Shown: piece after piece, positions 46,960-55,580 of the stretch
Layout of the letters: the number at the start of each line of letters is the position of its first letter
Numbering within the stretch: the stretch's first letter is position 1
NCBI RefSeq assembly: GCF_958439165.1
Contig: NZ_OY288130.1
Span: forward strand, 1-64,000
Reading direction: 5' to 3'
Origin: an uncultured Hydrogenophaga sp.
GTDB taxonomy: Bacteria > Pseudomonadota > Gammaproteobacteria > Burkholderiales > Burkholderiaceae_C
DNA: 64,000 nucleotides
Translations under genes and position numbers: made by a program
The notes under the pieces: model-generated
Seen by the model: only the letters and a program-made list of their open reading frames with translations
Told to the model about the DNA's origin: nothing
Databases searched by the model: none

Positions 46960-49128
46960 TCAAGCCGGCGCGGCCCGCTGCGCTGCCAGCTGCACGTACC
47001 AGTCCAGGCTGCCGGGGTTGGCCATGGCTTCGCGGTTGATCACCTTTTCCAGCGGCTGGCCCAGCAGCAGCTTCTTGATCGGCAGTTCCTGCTTCTTGCC
47101 GGAGAGCGTGCGCGGGATCTCGCTGACCTGGTAGATGGCGTCGGGCACGAAACGCGGCGAGAGCGCGGTGCGGATGGCGGCCTGGATCCGGCCCAGGAGG
47201 GCATCGTCCAGCGCGAGACCGGGGCGCAGCACCACGAAGAGCGGCATCCAGCTCTCGCGGCCCAGGTACTCCAGATCGACCACCATGGAGTCCAGCACTT
47301 CCGGCAGGGCCTCCACGGCGCTGTAGAGCTCGCTGGTGCCCATGCGCAGGCCATGGCGGTTGATGGTCGCGTCCGAACGGCCGTAGATCACGCAGGAACC
47401 ATCCGGGTGGATGCGCAGCCAGTCGCCGTGCCGCCAGACCGCACCGGTCTCCGGGCCGAGATCACCGCCCTGGGGATGACGGCCGTGGCCGGGCGGGTAC
47501 ATGTCGAAATAGCTGCCGATCAGCCGCCTGTGGCCCACGTCGCCCACGAAGTACAGCGGCATGGACGGGATCGGCTGGGTGCAGACCAGCTCGCCCACCG
47601 CATCCTGCACCGGCCGGCCCTGCTCGTCCCAGGCCTCCACCGCACAGCCCATCAGGCGGCACTGCATGCGACCGGGGGTTTGCGGCAGGTCGCGGTGACC
47701 GCCGATGAAGGCCCCGGCGAAGTCCGTACCCCCGGAAATATTGCACCACCAGATTGGGCCCCCACGCTCCGCCGCTTCGCGGGTCGCTGCCCCCCGAGGG
47801 GGCTGATCCGCCTTGGGGCGGCCCGGCGGCGGATCGTCACCCTCCCGCCGCGCGTAGACCTTTTCAAATTGCTCGGTGCCCCAGCGCTGCACTTCTTCGG
47901 ACAGGGGCGAACCGGTGCTGCCCAGGGCGCGCACGGGTCTGAGGTCGCCGCAGGCGGCGATGTCGACGCCGGCTTTCATGCAGTTGGCGTAGAAGGCGGC
48001 ACCCGCGCCGAAGAAGGTCACACCGGTCTCGGCGGCGAAGCGCCAGAGCACGGTCCAGTCGGGGCGTTCCTTGGAGCCGCCGGGGTTGCCGTCGTAGATG
48101 ACGCAGGTGGTGCCGCCCAGCAGCCCGCCGACCTGGGCGTTCCACATGACCCAGCCGGTGGAGCTGTACCAGTGGTAGCGCTCGCCCCAGGAGTTGGGGT
48201 CGTAGCTGCAGCCGATGTCGTTGTGCAGGGCTTTCAGCGCCATGCTCACCAGAACGGTGCCGCCATGGCCGTGCACGATGGGCTTGGGCAGGCCGGTGGT
48301 GCCGCTGGAATAGACGATCCACAGGGGATGGTCGAAGGGCAGCCAGAGCGGCTGGAAGGTCACGGTGGGCGGATCGGCGCGGGCCGTGACCACCTCGAAA
48401 TGCGCGCAGGGTGCCAGCGCGCCCAGCACACGGGCACGGTCCTGGGGGCTTTCGGACAGGTTGGTGTGCAGCACCAGATGGCGCACCGTGGGCAGGGCCG
48501 CGCGCAACTCGGCCACCACGCCCGCGCGGTCGTGGTCGCGCCCGCCATAGGTCACGCCGTCGCAGGCGATCAGCACCACCGGTTCGATCTGGCGGAAGCG
48601 GTCGAGCACCGCGTTCGTGCCCATGTCCGGTGCACAGACGCTCCAGACCCCGCCCACCGCCACCACCGCCAGAAAGGCCACCATGGTCTCGGGCGTGTTG
48701 GGCAGGTAAGCGGCCACCCGGTCACCGGGGCGCACGCCCTGGGCCTGCAGGTGCAGTGCCAGGGCCGCGACCTGCCGGCGCAGTTCGGGCCAGGAGAGTT
48801 CGCGGTGCACGCCCTTTTCGTTGCGGCTGATCACGGCGGGGAAGCCGGCGTCATGGGCCGCGTCCACGTGCCGGAACACCTGGTGCACATAGTTGGCCTG
48901 GGCGCCCGGGAACCAGCGCGCGCCGGGCATGACGTTGCGCTCCAGCACCGCGGTGTGCGGCGTGGGGGAGCGCAGATCGAAGTAGTCGTGGATGCTTTGC
49001 CAGAAGGCATCGAGGTCGGTCACCGACCAGCGCCACAGGGCGTCGTAGTCGGCGAAATGCAGGCCACGGTGCTCGCCCAGCCATTGCTGGTAGCGGCGGA
49101 TCTGGGGGATGTAGGGCGCGGTGCTCAT
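46960..49128 (-). CDS. Acetoacetyl-CoA synthetase with an in-frame repeat insertion
   Basis: This 722-residue enzyme activates acetoacetate with ATP and CoA. The adenylation motif is IVYSSGTTGLPKPIVHGHGG (about 270-290), and later motifs include ISGGTDF and GRSDATINRHGLRMGTSE. It is longer than the usual 640-680 residues because 32 residues of low-complexity sequence (RREGDDPPPGRPKADQ onward) sit between FEKVYA and IWWCNISGGTDF, coded by the repeat at 47755-47850. The insert keeps the frame, so the protein may still be made. Alternative start 49137 would add three residues. Confidence 0.92.
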   Translation of the reverse strand: MSTAPYIPQIRRYQQWLGEHRGLHFADYDALWRWSVTDLDAFWQSIHDYFDLRSPTPHTAVLERNVMPGARWFPGAQANYVHQVFRHVDAAHDAGFPAVISRNEKGVHRELSWPELRRQVAALALHLQAQGVRPGDRVAAYLPNTPETMVAFLAVVAVGGVWSVCAPDMGTNAVLDRFRQIEPVVLIACDGVTYGGRDHDRAGVVAELRAALPTVRHLVLHTNLSESPQDRARVLGALAPCAHFEVVTARADPPTVTFQPLWLPFDHPLWIVYSSGTTGLPKPIVHGHGGTVLVSMALKALHNDIGCSYDPNSWGERYHWYSSTGWVMWNAQVGGLLGGTTCVIYDGNPGGSKERPDWTVLWRFAAETGVTFFGAGAAFYANCMKAGVDIAACGDLRPVRALGSTGSPLSEEVQRWGTEQFEKVYARREGDDPPPGRPKADQPPRGAATREAAERGGPIWWCNISGGTDFAGAFIGGHRDLPQTPGRMQCRLMGCAVEAWDEQGRPVQDAVGELVCTQPIPSMPLYFVGDVGHRRLIGSYFDMYPPGHGRHPQGGDLGPETGAVWRHGDWLRIHPDGSCVIYGRSDATINRHGLRMGTSELYSAVEALPEVLDSMVVDLEYLGRESWMPLFVVLRPGLALDDALLGRIQAAIRTALSPRFVPDAIYQVSEIPRTLSGKKQELPIKKLLLGQPLEKVINREAMANPGSLDWYVQLAAQRAAPA
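47755..47850. repeat. REP-like palindromic repeat inserted in the acetoacetyl-CoA synthetase gene
   Basis: This 96-bp, very GC-rich segment contains nested hairpins, such as GCCCCC-CGA-GGGGGC and CCGCC-TTGG-GGCGG. It resembles a short dispersed repeat I know from Comamonadaceae chromosomes, usually found between genes. Here it encodes 32 in-frame residues without a stop codon. No second copy was noticed in this window. Exact family and ends need a genome-wide comparison. Confidence 0.75.
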
Positions 49129-49278
49129 GACGGTCATTATGGAAACCCCCCCGGGCACCCCGCAACGGCCCCATGGCCCCTGCGGGACAGTGCCCGACGC
49201 GCCAGGGCGGCCCCGGCTGGCACGGGGTTTGCGAATACGATCGCGGGGTATTTTTTCCACACACAGGAGGAGTGACGC

Positions 49279-50565
49279 ATGGGCATGCTGGATTGGCGTG
49301 AAAAAGGCACCGAGGTGCTGGCACAGGGTGGCGTTATCGGGCCGGACGAACGTCTGCCCTGGGGACAGACCACGGTGATGGGGGTGCAGCACCTGATCGC
49401 CATGTTCGGCGCCACCGTGCTGGCCCCGATCCTGATGGGCTTCGACCCGAACGTGGCCATCCTCATGAGCGGCGTCGGCACGCTCATCTTCTTCTTCATG
49501 ACCGGCGGCCAGGTGCCGAGCTACCTGGGTTCCTCGTTCGCCTTCATCGGCGTGGTGATCGCCGCCAGCGGCTATGCCGGCCCGGGCCCGAACGCCAACA
49601 TCGGCGTGGCCCTGGGCGGCATCATCGCCTGCGGTCTGCTGTACTTCATCATCGGCGCCATCGTGCAGGCGGTGGGCACCGGCTGGATCGAACGCTTCAT
49701 GCCCCCGGTGGTGACCGGCTCGGTGGTGGCAGTGATCGGTCTGAACCTGGCCGGCATCCCGATCAAGAACATGGCCCCGACCGCGTTCGACGCCTGGATG
49801 CAGGCCGTCACCTTCGTGGCGGTGGGCATGGTGGCGGTGTTCACCCGCGGCATGGTGCAGCGCCTGCTGATCCTGGTGGGCCTGATCGTGGCCAGCGTGA
49901 TCTATGCGGTGCTGGCCAACGGCTTCGGCATGGGCAAGCCGATGGACCTGTCCGGCATTGCCAACGCCGCCTGGATCGGCCTGCCCAACTTCAGCGCCCC
50001 GGTATTCAGCGCCAACGCCATGCTGCTGATCGCCCCGGTGGCCATCATCCTGGTGGCCGAGAACCTGGGCCACATCAAGGCGGTGACTGCCATGACCGGC
50101 AAGGACCTGGACCGCTACATGGGCCGGGCCTTCATGGGCGACGGCGTGGCCACCATGGTGGCCGGCAGCGCTGGCGGCACCGGCGTGACCACCTATGCCG
50201 AGAACATCGGCGTGATGGCCGCCACCAAGATCTACTCCACCGCCATCTTCCTGATCGCCGGCATCATGGCCGTCGTGCTGGGCTTCAGCCCCAAATTCGG
50301 CGCGCTGATCCAGGCCATCCCGCTGCCGGTCATGGGTGGCGTGTCGATCGTGGTGTTCGGCCTGATCGCGGTGGCCGGTGCCAAGATCTGGGTCGACAAC
50401 AAGGTCGACTTCAGCGACAACCGCAACCTCATCGTGGCCGCCGTCACCCTGATCCTGGGTACCGGCGACTACACCCTGAAGTTCGGCGCTTTCGCGCTGG
50501 GCGGCATCGGCACCGCGACATTCGGCGCCATCCTGCTGTATGCGCTGCTGAGCCGGCGCACCTGA
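49279..50565 (+). CDS. Uracil-xanthine permease family transporter (UraA/RutG type)
   Basis: This 428-residue protein is an NCS2 nucleobase:H+ symporter with about fourteen hydrophobic segments. The signature stretch is GVQHLIAMFGATVLAPILMGF (residues 35-55), and the substrate region includes AENLGHIKAV and GTGVTTYAENIGVMAATKIYS. It is likely to import uracil or another pyrimidine/purine base. An AGGAG ribosome-binding site precedes the ATG. It is divergent from the acetoacetyl-CoA synthetase gene. Confidence 0.93.
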   Translation: MGMLDWREKGTEVLAQGGVIGPDERLPWGQTTVMGVQHLIAMFGATVLAPILMGFDPNVAILMSGVGTLIFFFMTGGQVPSYLGSSFAFIGVVIAASGYAGPGPNANIGVALGGIIACGLLYFIIGAIVQAVGTGWIERFMPPVVTGSVVAVIGLNLAGIPIKNMAPTAFDAWMQAVTFVAVGMVAVFTRGMVQRLLILVGLIVASVIYAVLANGFGMGKPMDLSGIANAAWIGLPNFSAPVFSANAMLLIAPVAIILVAENLGHIKAVTAMTGKDLDRYMGRAFMGDGVATMVAGSAGGTGVTTYAENIGVMAATKIYSTAIFLIAGIMAVVLGFSPKFGALIQAIPLPVMGGVSIVVFGLIAVAGAKIWVDNKVDFSDNRNLIVAAVTLILGTGDYTLKFGAFALGGIGTATFGAILLYALLSRRT

Positions 50566-50581
50566 GGATCCGCGCCCGAGG

Positions 50582-50905
50582 TCAGCGCCGCTCGCAGCGG
50601 CCCTGGGCGTTGGCCTGACCGCGGAAGTCGCTGGTCCAGGTCTGGGTGGCGGTGTCGATCTGGATGCGCTCGTTGTCCAGCGCCGTCATGATCACCGTCT
50701 CGGCAATCGCAAAGGTGTAGACCGGCACCCCGTCGATGCTGACGGTGCGCACGCGTTTCTGGTCGTAGCCGATGTCCACCACGCGGCTCCAGCTGCTGCG
50801 CGTGGGCATGTAGACCGCATCGCAGACCAGCTGCACCTGCTGCACGGCGGCCTGAACGCCGCCCGCACCACAAGCCAGCGCCAGGGCAGCCACCAGCGCC
50901 CTCAT
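50582..50905 (-). CDS. Small exported protein of unknown function
   Basis: This 107-residue protein starts with a signal peptide (MRALVAALALACGAGGVQA). The mature part has two Cys, one near each end (QLVCDAVYM, GRCERR), which may form a disulfide. Its tone (beta-strand rich, DNERIQIDTATQTWTSDF) suggests a small periplasmic barrel, but nothing is recognised. The ATG overlaps the adenosyltransferase stop as ATGA. Confidence 0.72.
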   Translation of the reverse strand: MRALVAALALACGAGGVQAAVQQVQLVCDAVYMPTRSSWSRVVDIGYDQKRVRTVSIDGVPVYTFAIAETVIMTALDNERIQIDTATQTWTSDFRGQANAQGRCERR

Positions 50906-51468
50906 GCGGCACCGCCCTGGGCCATGCGCTCGCTCTTCCAGTAAACGTCGTCGCCGCCGTTCATGCGGTTGAGCACGCGGGCGAGCACGAACATCAGGTC
51001 GGACAGGCGGTTGAGGTACTGGCGCGGAGCGTCCTTGATGGCCTCCTCGTTGCCCAGGGCCACCACCCCGCGCTCGGCCCGGCGGGCCACGGTGCGGCAG
51101 ACGTGGGCCAGGCTGGCCGCGCGTGAGCCGGCCGGCAGGATGAATTCCTGCAGGCGGGGCAGCTGGGCGTTGTAGCGCTCCAGGGCTTCATCCAGCGCGG
51201 CCACGGCCTCGGGCTTGAGCAGCTCGAAGCCGGGGATGGACAACTCCCCGCCCAGGTTGAAGAGCTGGTGCTGGATCTCCACCAGCACGGCTCGCACGTC
51301 GGCCGGCATCTCCTCGCACAGCAGCACGCCGATCTGGCTGTTGAGTTCGTCCACGTCGCCCATGGCATGCACGCGCAGGCTGTTCTTGGAGACGCGGGAG
51401 TTGTCGCCCAGCCCGGTGGTGCCGGCATCGCCGGTTCGGGTGGCGATCTGGGTGAGTCGGTTGCCCAT
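50902..51468 (-). CDS. ATP:cob(I)alamin adenosyltransferase (PduO/MMAB type)
   Basis: This 188-residue enzyme has the PduO-type ATP motif TRTGDAGTTGLGDNSRVSK at its N-terminus and the cobalamin-contacting CRTVARRAERGVVAL and LNRLSDLMFVLARVLNR near the C-terminus. It makes adenosylcobalamin from cob(I)alamin and ATP. It supplies cofactor to AdoCbl enzymes, while MetH in this window uses methylcobalamin. It is coupled to the small exported protein gene by a 4-bp overlap. Confidence 0.94.
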   Translation of the reverse strand: MGNRLTQIATRTGDAGTTGLGDNSRVSKNSLRVHAMGDVDELNSQIGVLLCEEMPADVRAVLVEIQHQLFNLGGELSIPGFELLKPEAVAALDEALERYNAQLPRLQEFILPAGSRAASLAHVCRTVARRAERGVVALGNEEAIKDAPRQYLNRLSDLMFVLARVLNRMNGGDDVYWKSERMAQGGAA

Positions 51469-51613
51469 GGGGTTCCTTTGCAGTGGGCGCCGGAAGCTGC
51501 GGCGCATCGAAGTCAGTCGGCGGGATTGTGGATCATCTGACAGCCACTCGTCGGTTCGCCATGGGCCATCCCCCGCTAAACTGACTGGACAACACAGCCA
51601 CGGAGACACCGCC

Positions 51614-53035
51614 ATGAACGCACCCGCCGACATCCAGCACCTGCTGCCCCAGGTGGCACAGCGCCCGGTCCCCGAGGCGTTCCTGGCGGCCCTGCAGCAG
51701 CGCTTCGGCACACAGTGCTCCACCGCGCTGGTGGTGCGCGAGCAGCACGGGCGGGACGAGTCGGTGTTCAGCGTGCCCCCGCCGGCCGCCGTGGTGTTTG
51801 CCGAGTCCACCCTGGACGTGGCCGATGCCGTGGCGCTGTGCGCGCAGCACCAGGTGCCGGTGATCCCGTTCGGTGTGGGCTCTTCGCTGGAAGGCCACCT
51901 GCTGGCGGTGCAAGGCGGCATCAGCATCGATCTGGGCCGCATGAACCGCGTGCTGTCGATCAACGCCGAAGACCTCACGGTCACGGTGCAGCCCGGCGTC
52001 ACGCGCAAGGCGCTCAATGAGGCCGTGAAGAGCGAAGGCCTGTTCTTCCCCATCGACCCCGGCGCCGACGCGTCGCTGGGCGGCATGACCGCCACCCGCG
52101 CCAGCGGCACCAACGCCGTGCGCTACGGCACCATGCGCGAGAACGTGCTGGCGCTGGAGGTGGTGACCGCGCGGGGCGAGGTCATCCGCACCGGCACCCG
52201 CGCCAGGAAAAGCAGTGCCGGCTACGACCTGACCCGCCTGATGGTGGGCAGCGAAGGCACGCTGGGCGTCATCACCGAGATCACCCTGAAGCTCTACCCG
52301 CTGCCCGAGGCCATCTCGGCGGCTGTGTGCTCGTTCCCGAGCATCGAGGCGGCTGTGCACACGGTGATCCAGATCATCCAGCTGGGCGTGCCGATCGCCC
52401 GCTGCGAGCTGATCGACGCCGGCACGGTGCGCATGGTCAATGCCCACAGCAAGCTGGGCCTGCGCGAGGAACACATGCTGCTGATGGAGTTCCACGGTTC
52501 ACCCGCCAGCGTGAAGGAGCAGGCCGAGACGGTGCAGGAGATCGCTGCCGATCACGGCGGCAACGCGTTCGAATGGGCCACCACGCCGGAAGAGCGCACA
52601 CGGCTCTGGACCGCCCGGCACAACGCCTACTTCGCCGCCATCCAGAGCCGGCCCGGCTGCCGCGCGGTCAGCACCGACACCTGCGTGCCGATCAGCAAGC
52701 TGGCCGACTGCCTGCTCGATTCAGTGGTGGAAGCCGACGCCAGCGGCCTGCCCTATTTCCTGGTGGGCCATGTCGGCGACGGCAATTTCCACTTCGGCTA
52801 CCTGATCGACCCGGACAATGCCGAGGAGCGCCGGGTGGCGGAAGACCTGAACGTCAAGCTGGTGACCCGAGCGCTGGCGCTGGAGGGCACCTGCACCGGA
52901 GAGCACGGGGTGGGCCTGCACAAGATGGGGTTCCTGCTGGACGAGGCAGGCGCCGGCGCGGTGGACATGATGCGCGCGGTCAAGCGGGCGCTGGACCCGG
53001 ACAACATCCTGAATCCGGGGAAGATCTTTTCCTGA
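51614..53035 (+). CDS. FAD-linked D-lactate/glycolate-type dehydrogenase
   Basis: This 473-residue flavoprotein has a PCMH FAD-binding domain (PVIPFGVGSSLEGHLLAVQGGISIDL, then DPGADASLGGMTATRASGTNAVRYG) and the FAD-oxidase C-terminal domain (VGHVGDGNFHFGYL and GEHGVGLHKMGFL). It belongs to the cytochrome-dependent D-lactate dehydrogenase/GlcD group; the 2-hydroxy acid cannot be told. A GGAGA ribosome-binding site precedes the ATG at 51614. Just downstream lie a G9 run (53053-53061) and hairpin element A. Confidence 0.92.
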   Translation: MNAPADIQHLLPQVAQRPVPEAFLAALQQRFGTQCSTALVVREQHGRDESVFSVPPPAAVVFAESTLDVADAVALCAQHQVPVIPFGVGSSLEGHLLAVQGGISIDLGRMNRVLSINAEDLTVTVQPGVTRKALNEAVKSEGLFFPIDPGADASLGGMTATRASGTNAVRYGTMRENVLALEVVTARGEVIRTGTRARKSSAGYDLTRLMVGSEGTLGVITEITLKLYPLPEAISAAVCSFPSIEAAVHTVIQIIQLGVPIARCELIDAGTVRMVNAHSKLGLREEHMLLMEFHGSPASVKEQAETVQEIAADHGGNAFEWATTPEERTRLWTARHNAYFAAIQSRPGCRAVSTDTCVPISKLADCLLDSVVEADASGLPYFLVGHVGDGNFHFGYLIDPDNAEERRVAEDLNVKLVTRALALEGTCTGEHGVGLHKMGFLLDEAGAGAVDMMRAVKRALDPDNILNPGKIFS

Positions 53036-53080
53036 GTGTCTTTCGCTGCTTTGGGGGGGGGACGAAGGGCGGGGCCTGCG

Positions 53081-53279
53081 TCCTGAAGTGATGCTGGAGC
53101 TCGAACCGTGGGTCAACCTGGCTCGTTCGCGAGGCGGCGGGTGACCCCCGCAGACGCCGGCGCCGATTCGCGGTTGCCACAGAGCATGCACACCCACCCG
53201 GTGTTCACGCAGCAACCTCAGAACGCCAACCCAGCCGCCCGCGAGCGAGCGCCAGAGTCTGCGGGGGTCACCCGCCGCC
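53081..53279 (+). repeat. Hairpin element A: conserved core between copy-specific perfect 23-bp inverted arms
   Basis: The unit begins with TCCTGAAGTGATGCTGG (53081-53097), also found with element B. A perfect 23-bp inverted repeat follows (53133-53155 and 53257-53279), enclosing a 101-nt loop. The loop holds the shared core ATTCGCGGTTGCCACAGAGC (53166-53185), CACCCGGTGTTCACG and CCCGCGAGC (53238-53246); TCGCGG and CCGCGA can extend the stem inward. It fills most of the 271-bp gap before parB. No open frame of note. Confidence 0.8.
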
Positions 53280-53306
53280 CCACCCACGTCAGCCGCGAAA
53301 GAAACC

Positions 53307-54227
53307 TCAGCCCTGCCCCCGCAACCGGTCAATCAGCCCGTTCAGCGCCTCCAGCGACCCGAACTGGATAGCCAGCTCCCCCATCTCCTCCATCCGCCCG
53401 TGGCGCTTCACCCGCTTCTTGATGCGCACCTCCACCTCGGCGGTCAGCAGGTCGGCCAGCTCCTCCTCCACCCGGCGGATGTCGCGCGACTTCTCCTTGC
53501 GTGGCTTCTGCGGTGACAGCTCGAACTCGGCGCTCAGCTTCTTCACCAGGCCTTCGGTCTCGCGCACCGACAGCTTGCGGGCCGCGATCTGGTTGGCCGC
53601 CGTGATCTGGGCCGCCTTCTCCAGCGCCAGCAGAGCACGGGCGTGGCCCATGTCCAGGTCGCCGGCCATCAGCATGGTCTGTACCGGCTCGGCCAGCTGC
53701 AGCAGGCGCAGCAGGTTGCTGGCCGCGCTGCGGGAACGACCGACCGCCTGGGCCGCCTGCTCGTGAGTGAGCCCAAACTCTTTCACCAGGCGTTGCAGGC
53801 CCTGGGCCTCTTCCAGGGGATTCAGGTCTTCGCGCTGGATGTTCTCGATCAGCGCCATGGCGGCGGCCGACTCGTCGGGCACCTCGCGCACCAGCACCGG
53901 CACCCGGTCCAGGCCCGCCAGCTTCGAGGCCCGGAAGCGGCGTTCGCCCGCGATGATCTCGTACTTGCCGGCGTTGTCACCGGCTTCCAGCCGTCGCACC
54001 AGGATGGGCTGCATGATGCCCTGGGCCTTGATGCTCTCGGCCAGTTCGTAGAGTGCGCCCTCGTCCATCCGGGTGCGCGGCTGGTAGACGCCGGGCACCA
54101 TCTGCTCCAGCGAGAGGCTGGAGGGAAGCGCATCGGCTGCATCGGCACCGGCTGCCGGCTCCTGCACCTTCGGGCCCAGCAGGGCCTCGAGGCCACGTCC
54201 GAGGCCTTTGGGTTTTTTGGTGACCAT
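53307..54227 (-). CDS. parB: Chromosome-partitioning protein ParB
   Basis: This 306-residue protein is a chromosomal ParB: the ParA-contacting start KKPKGLGRGLEALLG, the CTP-binding ParB/Srx domain with the GERRFRAS motif (about 100), helix-turn-helix THEQAAQAVGRSRSAASNLLRLL, and a basic C-terminal dimer domain. It loads on parS and slides as a CTP-driven clamp. Four parS-like sites lie within about 4 kb. The ATG at 54227 begins MVTKKPKG. Confidence 0.96.
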   Translation of the reverse strand: MVTKKPKGLGRGLEALLGPKVQEPAAGADAADALPSSLSLEQMVPGVYQPRTRMDEGALYELAESIKAQGIMQPILVRRLEAGDNAGKYEIIAGERRFRASKLAGLDRVPVLVREVPDESAAAMALIENIQREDLNPLEEAQGLQRLVKEFGLTHEQAAQAVGRSRSAASNLLRLLQLAEPVQTMLMAGDLDMGHARALLALEKAAQITAANQIAARKLSVRETEGLVKKLSAEFELSPQKPRKEKSRDIRRVEEELADLLTAEVEVRIKKRVKRHGRMEEMGELAIQFGSLEALNGLIDRLRGQG

Positions 54228-54232
54228 GGATG

Positions 54233-54772
54233 TCAGTCCTTCATGAGTTCTTGTAGCCAGGCGTGGCCCTGCGGCCAGTCGCCCAGGCCGGATTCGGCAT
54301 TGATATGGCCCGCGTCGCCGAGGTCGATGTGGCGGGAACCCCAGGCATCGGCAAAACGGCGGGAACGGGCCTCGGGGCAATACGGGTCGTTGCGGCTGCC
54401 CACCAGCACCGACGGGAATGGGAGCCGCTGCATCACCACCGGTGACCAGCTGGGCAGCTGGATCTGCAGGGCTTCCTGCTCCGGATCGCCGGGCGCCACC
54501 AGCAGCGCCGCCTTCACGCGGGCGGTGTGGCGGGAGTGGGCGGCCCAGGCCGCCGTCAGGATGCAGCCGAGGCTATGGGCCACCAGGACTGCCGGGCCAT
54601 CCAGGCCCAGCAGCACCTCGTCCAGCCGGGCCATCCAGTCGCCCCGGCGCGGGGTCATCCAGTCGGACTGGTCGACACGCCGGTAGCCATGCAGCGCCTC
54701 CCACCGGCTTTGCCAGTGGTCCGGGCCGCTGTTCTGCCAGCCGGGCAGGATGAGGACGTGCGAAGGTTTCAC
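54233..54772 (-). CDS. RBBP9/YdeN-type serine hydrolase
   Basis: This short alpha/beta hydrolase of the RBBP9/YdeN family (179 residues) has HVLILPGWQNSGPDHWQS at its start, the nucleophile in VAHSLGC, an Asp in GSRNDPY and a His in DLGDAGHINAES. The family N-terminus suggests a GTG start at 54772, inside a parS-like site. An ATG at 54835 would overlap parA by 38 bp. It is inserted between parA and parB, an arrangement not required for segregation. Substrate unknown. Confidence 0.82.
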   Translation of the reverse strand: MKPSHVLILPGWQNSGPDHWQSRWEALHGYRRVDQSDWMTPRRGDWMARLDEVLLGLDGPAVLVAHSLGCILTAAWAAHSRHTARVKAALLVAPGDPEQEALQIQLPSWSPVVMQRLPFPSVLVGSRNDPYCPEARSRRFADAWGSRHIDLGDAGHINAESGLGDWPQGHAWLQELMKD

Positions 54773-54780
54773 GTGGAACC
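54765..54780. promoter_or_regulatory. parS-like site 1
   Basis: GGTTTCACGTGGAACC differs from the palindromic core GTTTCACGTGAAAC at one base. It lies at the start of the hydrolase gene between parA and parB. Confidence 0.75.
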
Positions 54781-54797
54781 GGTGGACGGGACAGCCA

Positions 54798-55568
54798 TCA
54801 CATCGCGCGGATGCGGTCGACCATTTCCTGGGCAAAGGTCACGAAGGCCTGGCTGCCCCGGGCCGACGGGTCGAACACCACGCCCGGCAGGCCGTAACTG
54901 GGTGCCTCGGCCAGCCGCACATTGCGGGGAATGACGGTGTCGAACACCTTGTCGCCGAAGTGGGACTTGAGCTGATCGCTCACCTGCTGCTGCAGCGTGA
55001 TGCGCGGGTCGAACATGACGCGCAGCAGGCCGATGATCTGCAGGTCGCGGTTGAGGTTGGCGTGCACCTGCTTGATGGTGTTGACCAGATCGGTCAGGCC
55101 TTCGAGCGCGAAGTACTCGCACTGCATCGGCACGATCACCCCATGGGCCGAGCACAGGCCATTGAGGGTGAGCATGGACAGGCTGGGCGGGCAGTCGATG
55201 AGCACGAAGTCGTAGTCGGCATCCACCGCGGCCAGCGCGGTCTTCAGGCGTTTCTCGCGCCGCTCCAGTTCGACCAGCTCGACCTCGGCACCGGCCAGGT
55301 CGCGGTTGGCGCCCAGCACGTGGTAGCCGCACTTCTCCGACAGCACGGCCGCCTCGGTCACGCTCGCGGACTCCAGCAGCACGTCGTACACCGACAGCTC
55401 CATGGTGCGCTTGTCGATGCCGGAACCCATGGTGGCATTGCCCTGGGGGTCGAGGTCGACCATCAGCACCCGCTGCCCCACCTTGGCCAGGCCGGCGGCC
55501 AGGTTGACGGTGGTGGTGGTCTTGCCGACGCCGCCCTTCTGGTTGGCCACGCAGAAAATTTTTGCCAT
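54798..55568 (-). CDS. parA: Chromosome-partitioning ATPase ParA
   Basis: This 256-residue Walker-type ATPase starts with the deviant Walker A motif NQKGGVGKTTTTVNLAA (residues 9-25). It then has VDLDPQGNATMG and the switch region LIDCPPSLSMLTLN. With ParB bound at parS it moves the origin regions apart. Start 55568; it follows the LysE-family gene by 12 bp. Confidence 0.96.
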   Translation of the reverse strand: MAKIFCVANQKGGVGKTTTTVNLAAGLAKVGQRVLMVDLDPQGNATMGSGIDKRTMELSVYDVLLESASVTEAAVLSEKCGYHVLGANRDLAGAEVELVELERREKRLKTALAAVDADYDFVLIDCPPSLSMLTLNGLCSAHGVIVPMQCEYFALEGLTDLVNTIKQVHANLNRDLQIIGLLRVMFDPRITLQQQVSDQLKSHFGDKVFDTVIPRNVRLAEAPSYGLPGVVFDPSARGSQAFVTFAQEMVDRIRAM

Positions 55569-55580
55569 GGGGTCTTCCGC

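Noticed and set aside
47755..47850. Natural lineage-specific loop of acetoacetyl-CoA synthetase instead of a repeat
   Set aside because: The nucleotide sequence has nested palindromes and matches a repeat type I know from related genomes; set aside but still testable.
53133..53279. Hairpin element as an integron attC site
   Set aside because: attC sites keep conserved outer core sites and a variable middle; here the outside varies and the core is constant, and no integrase is nearby.
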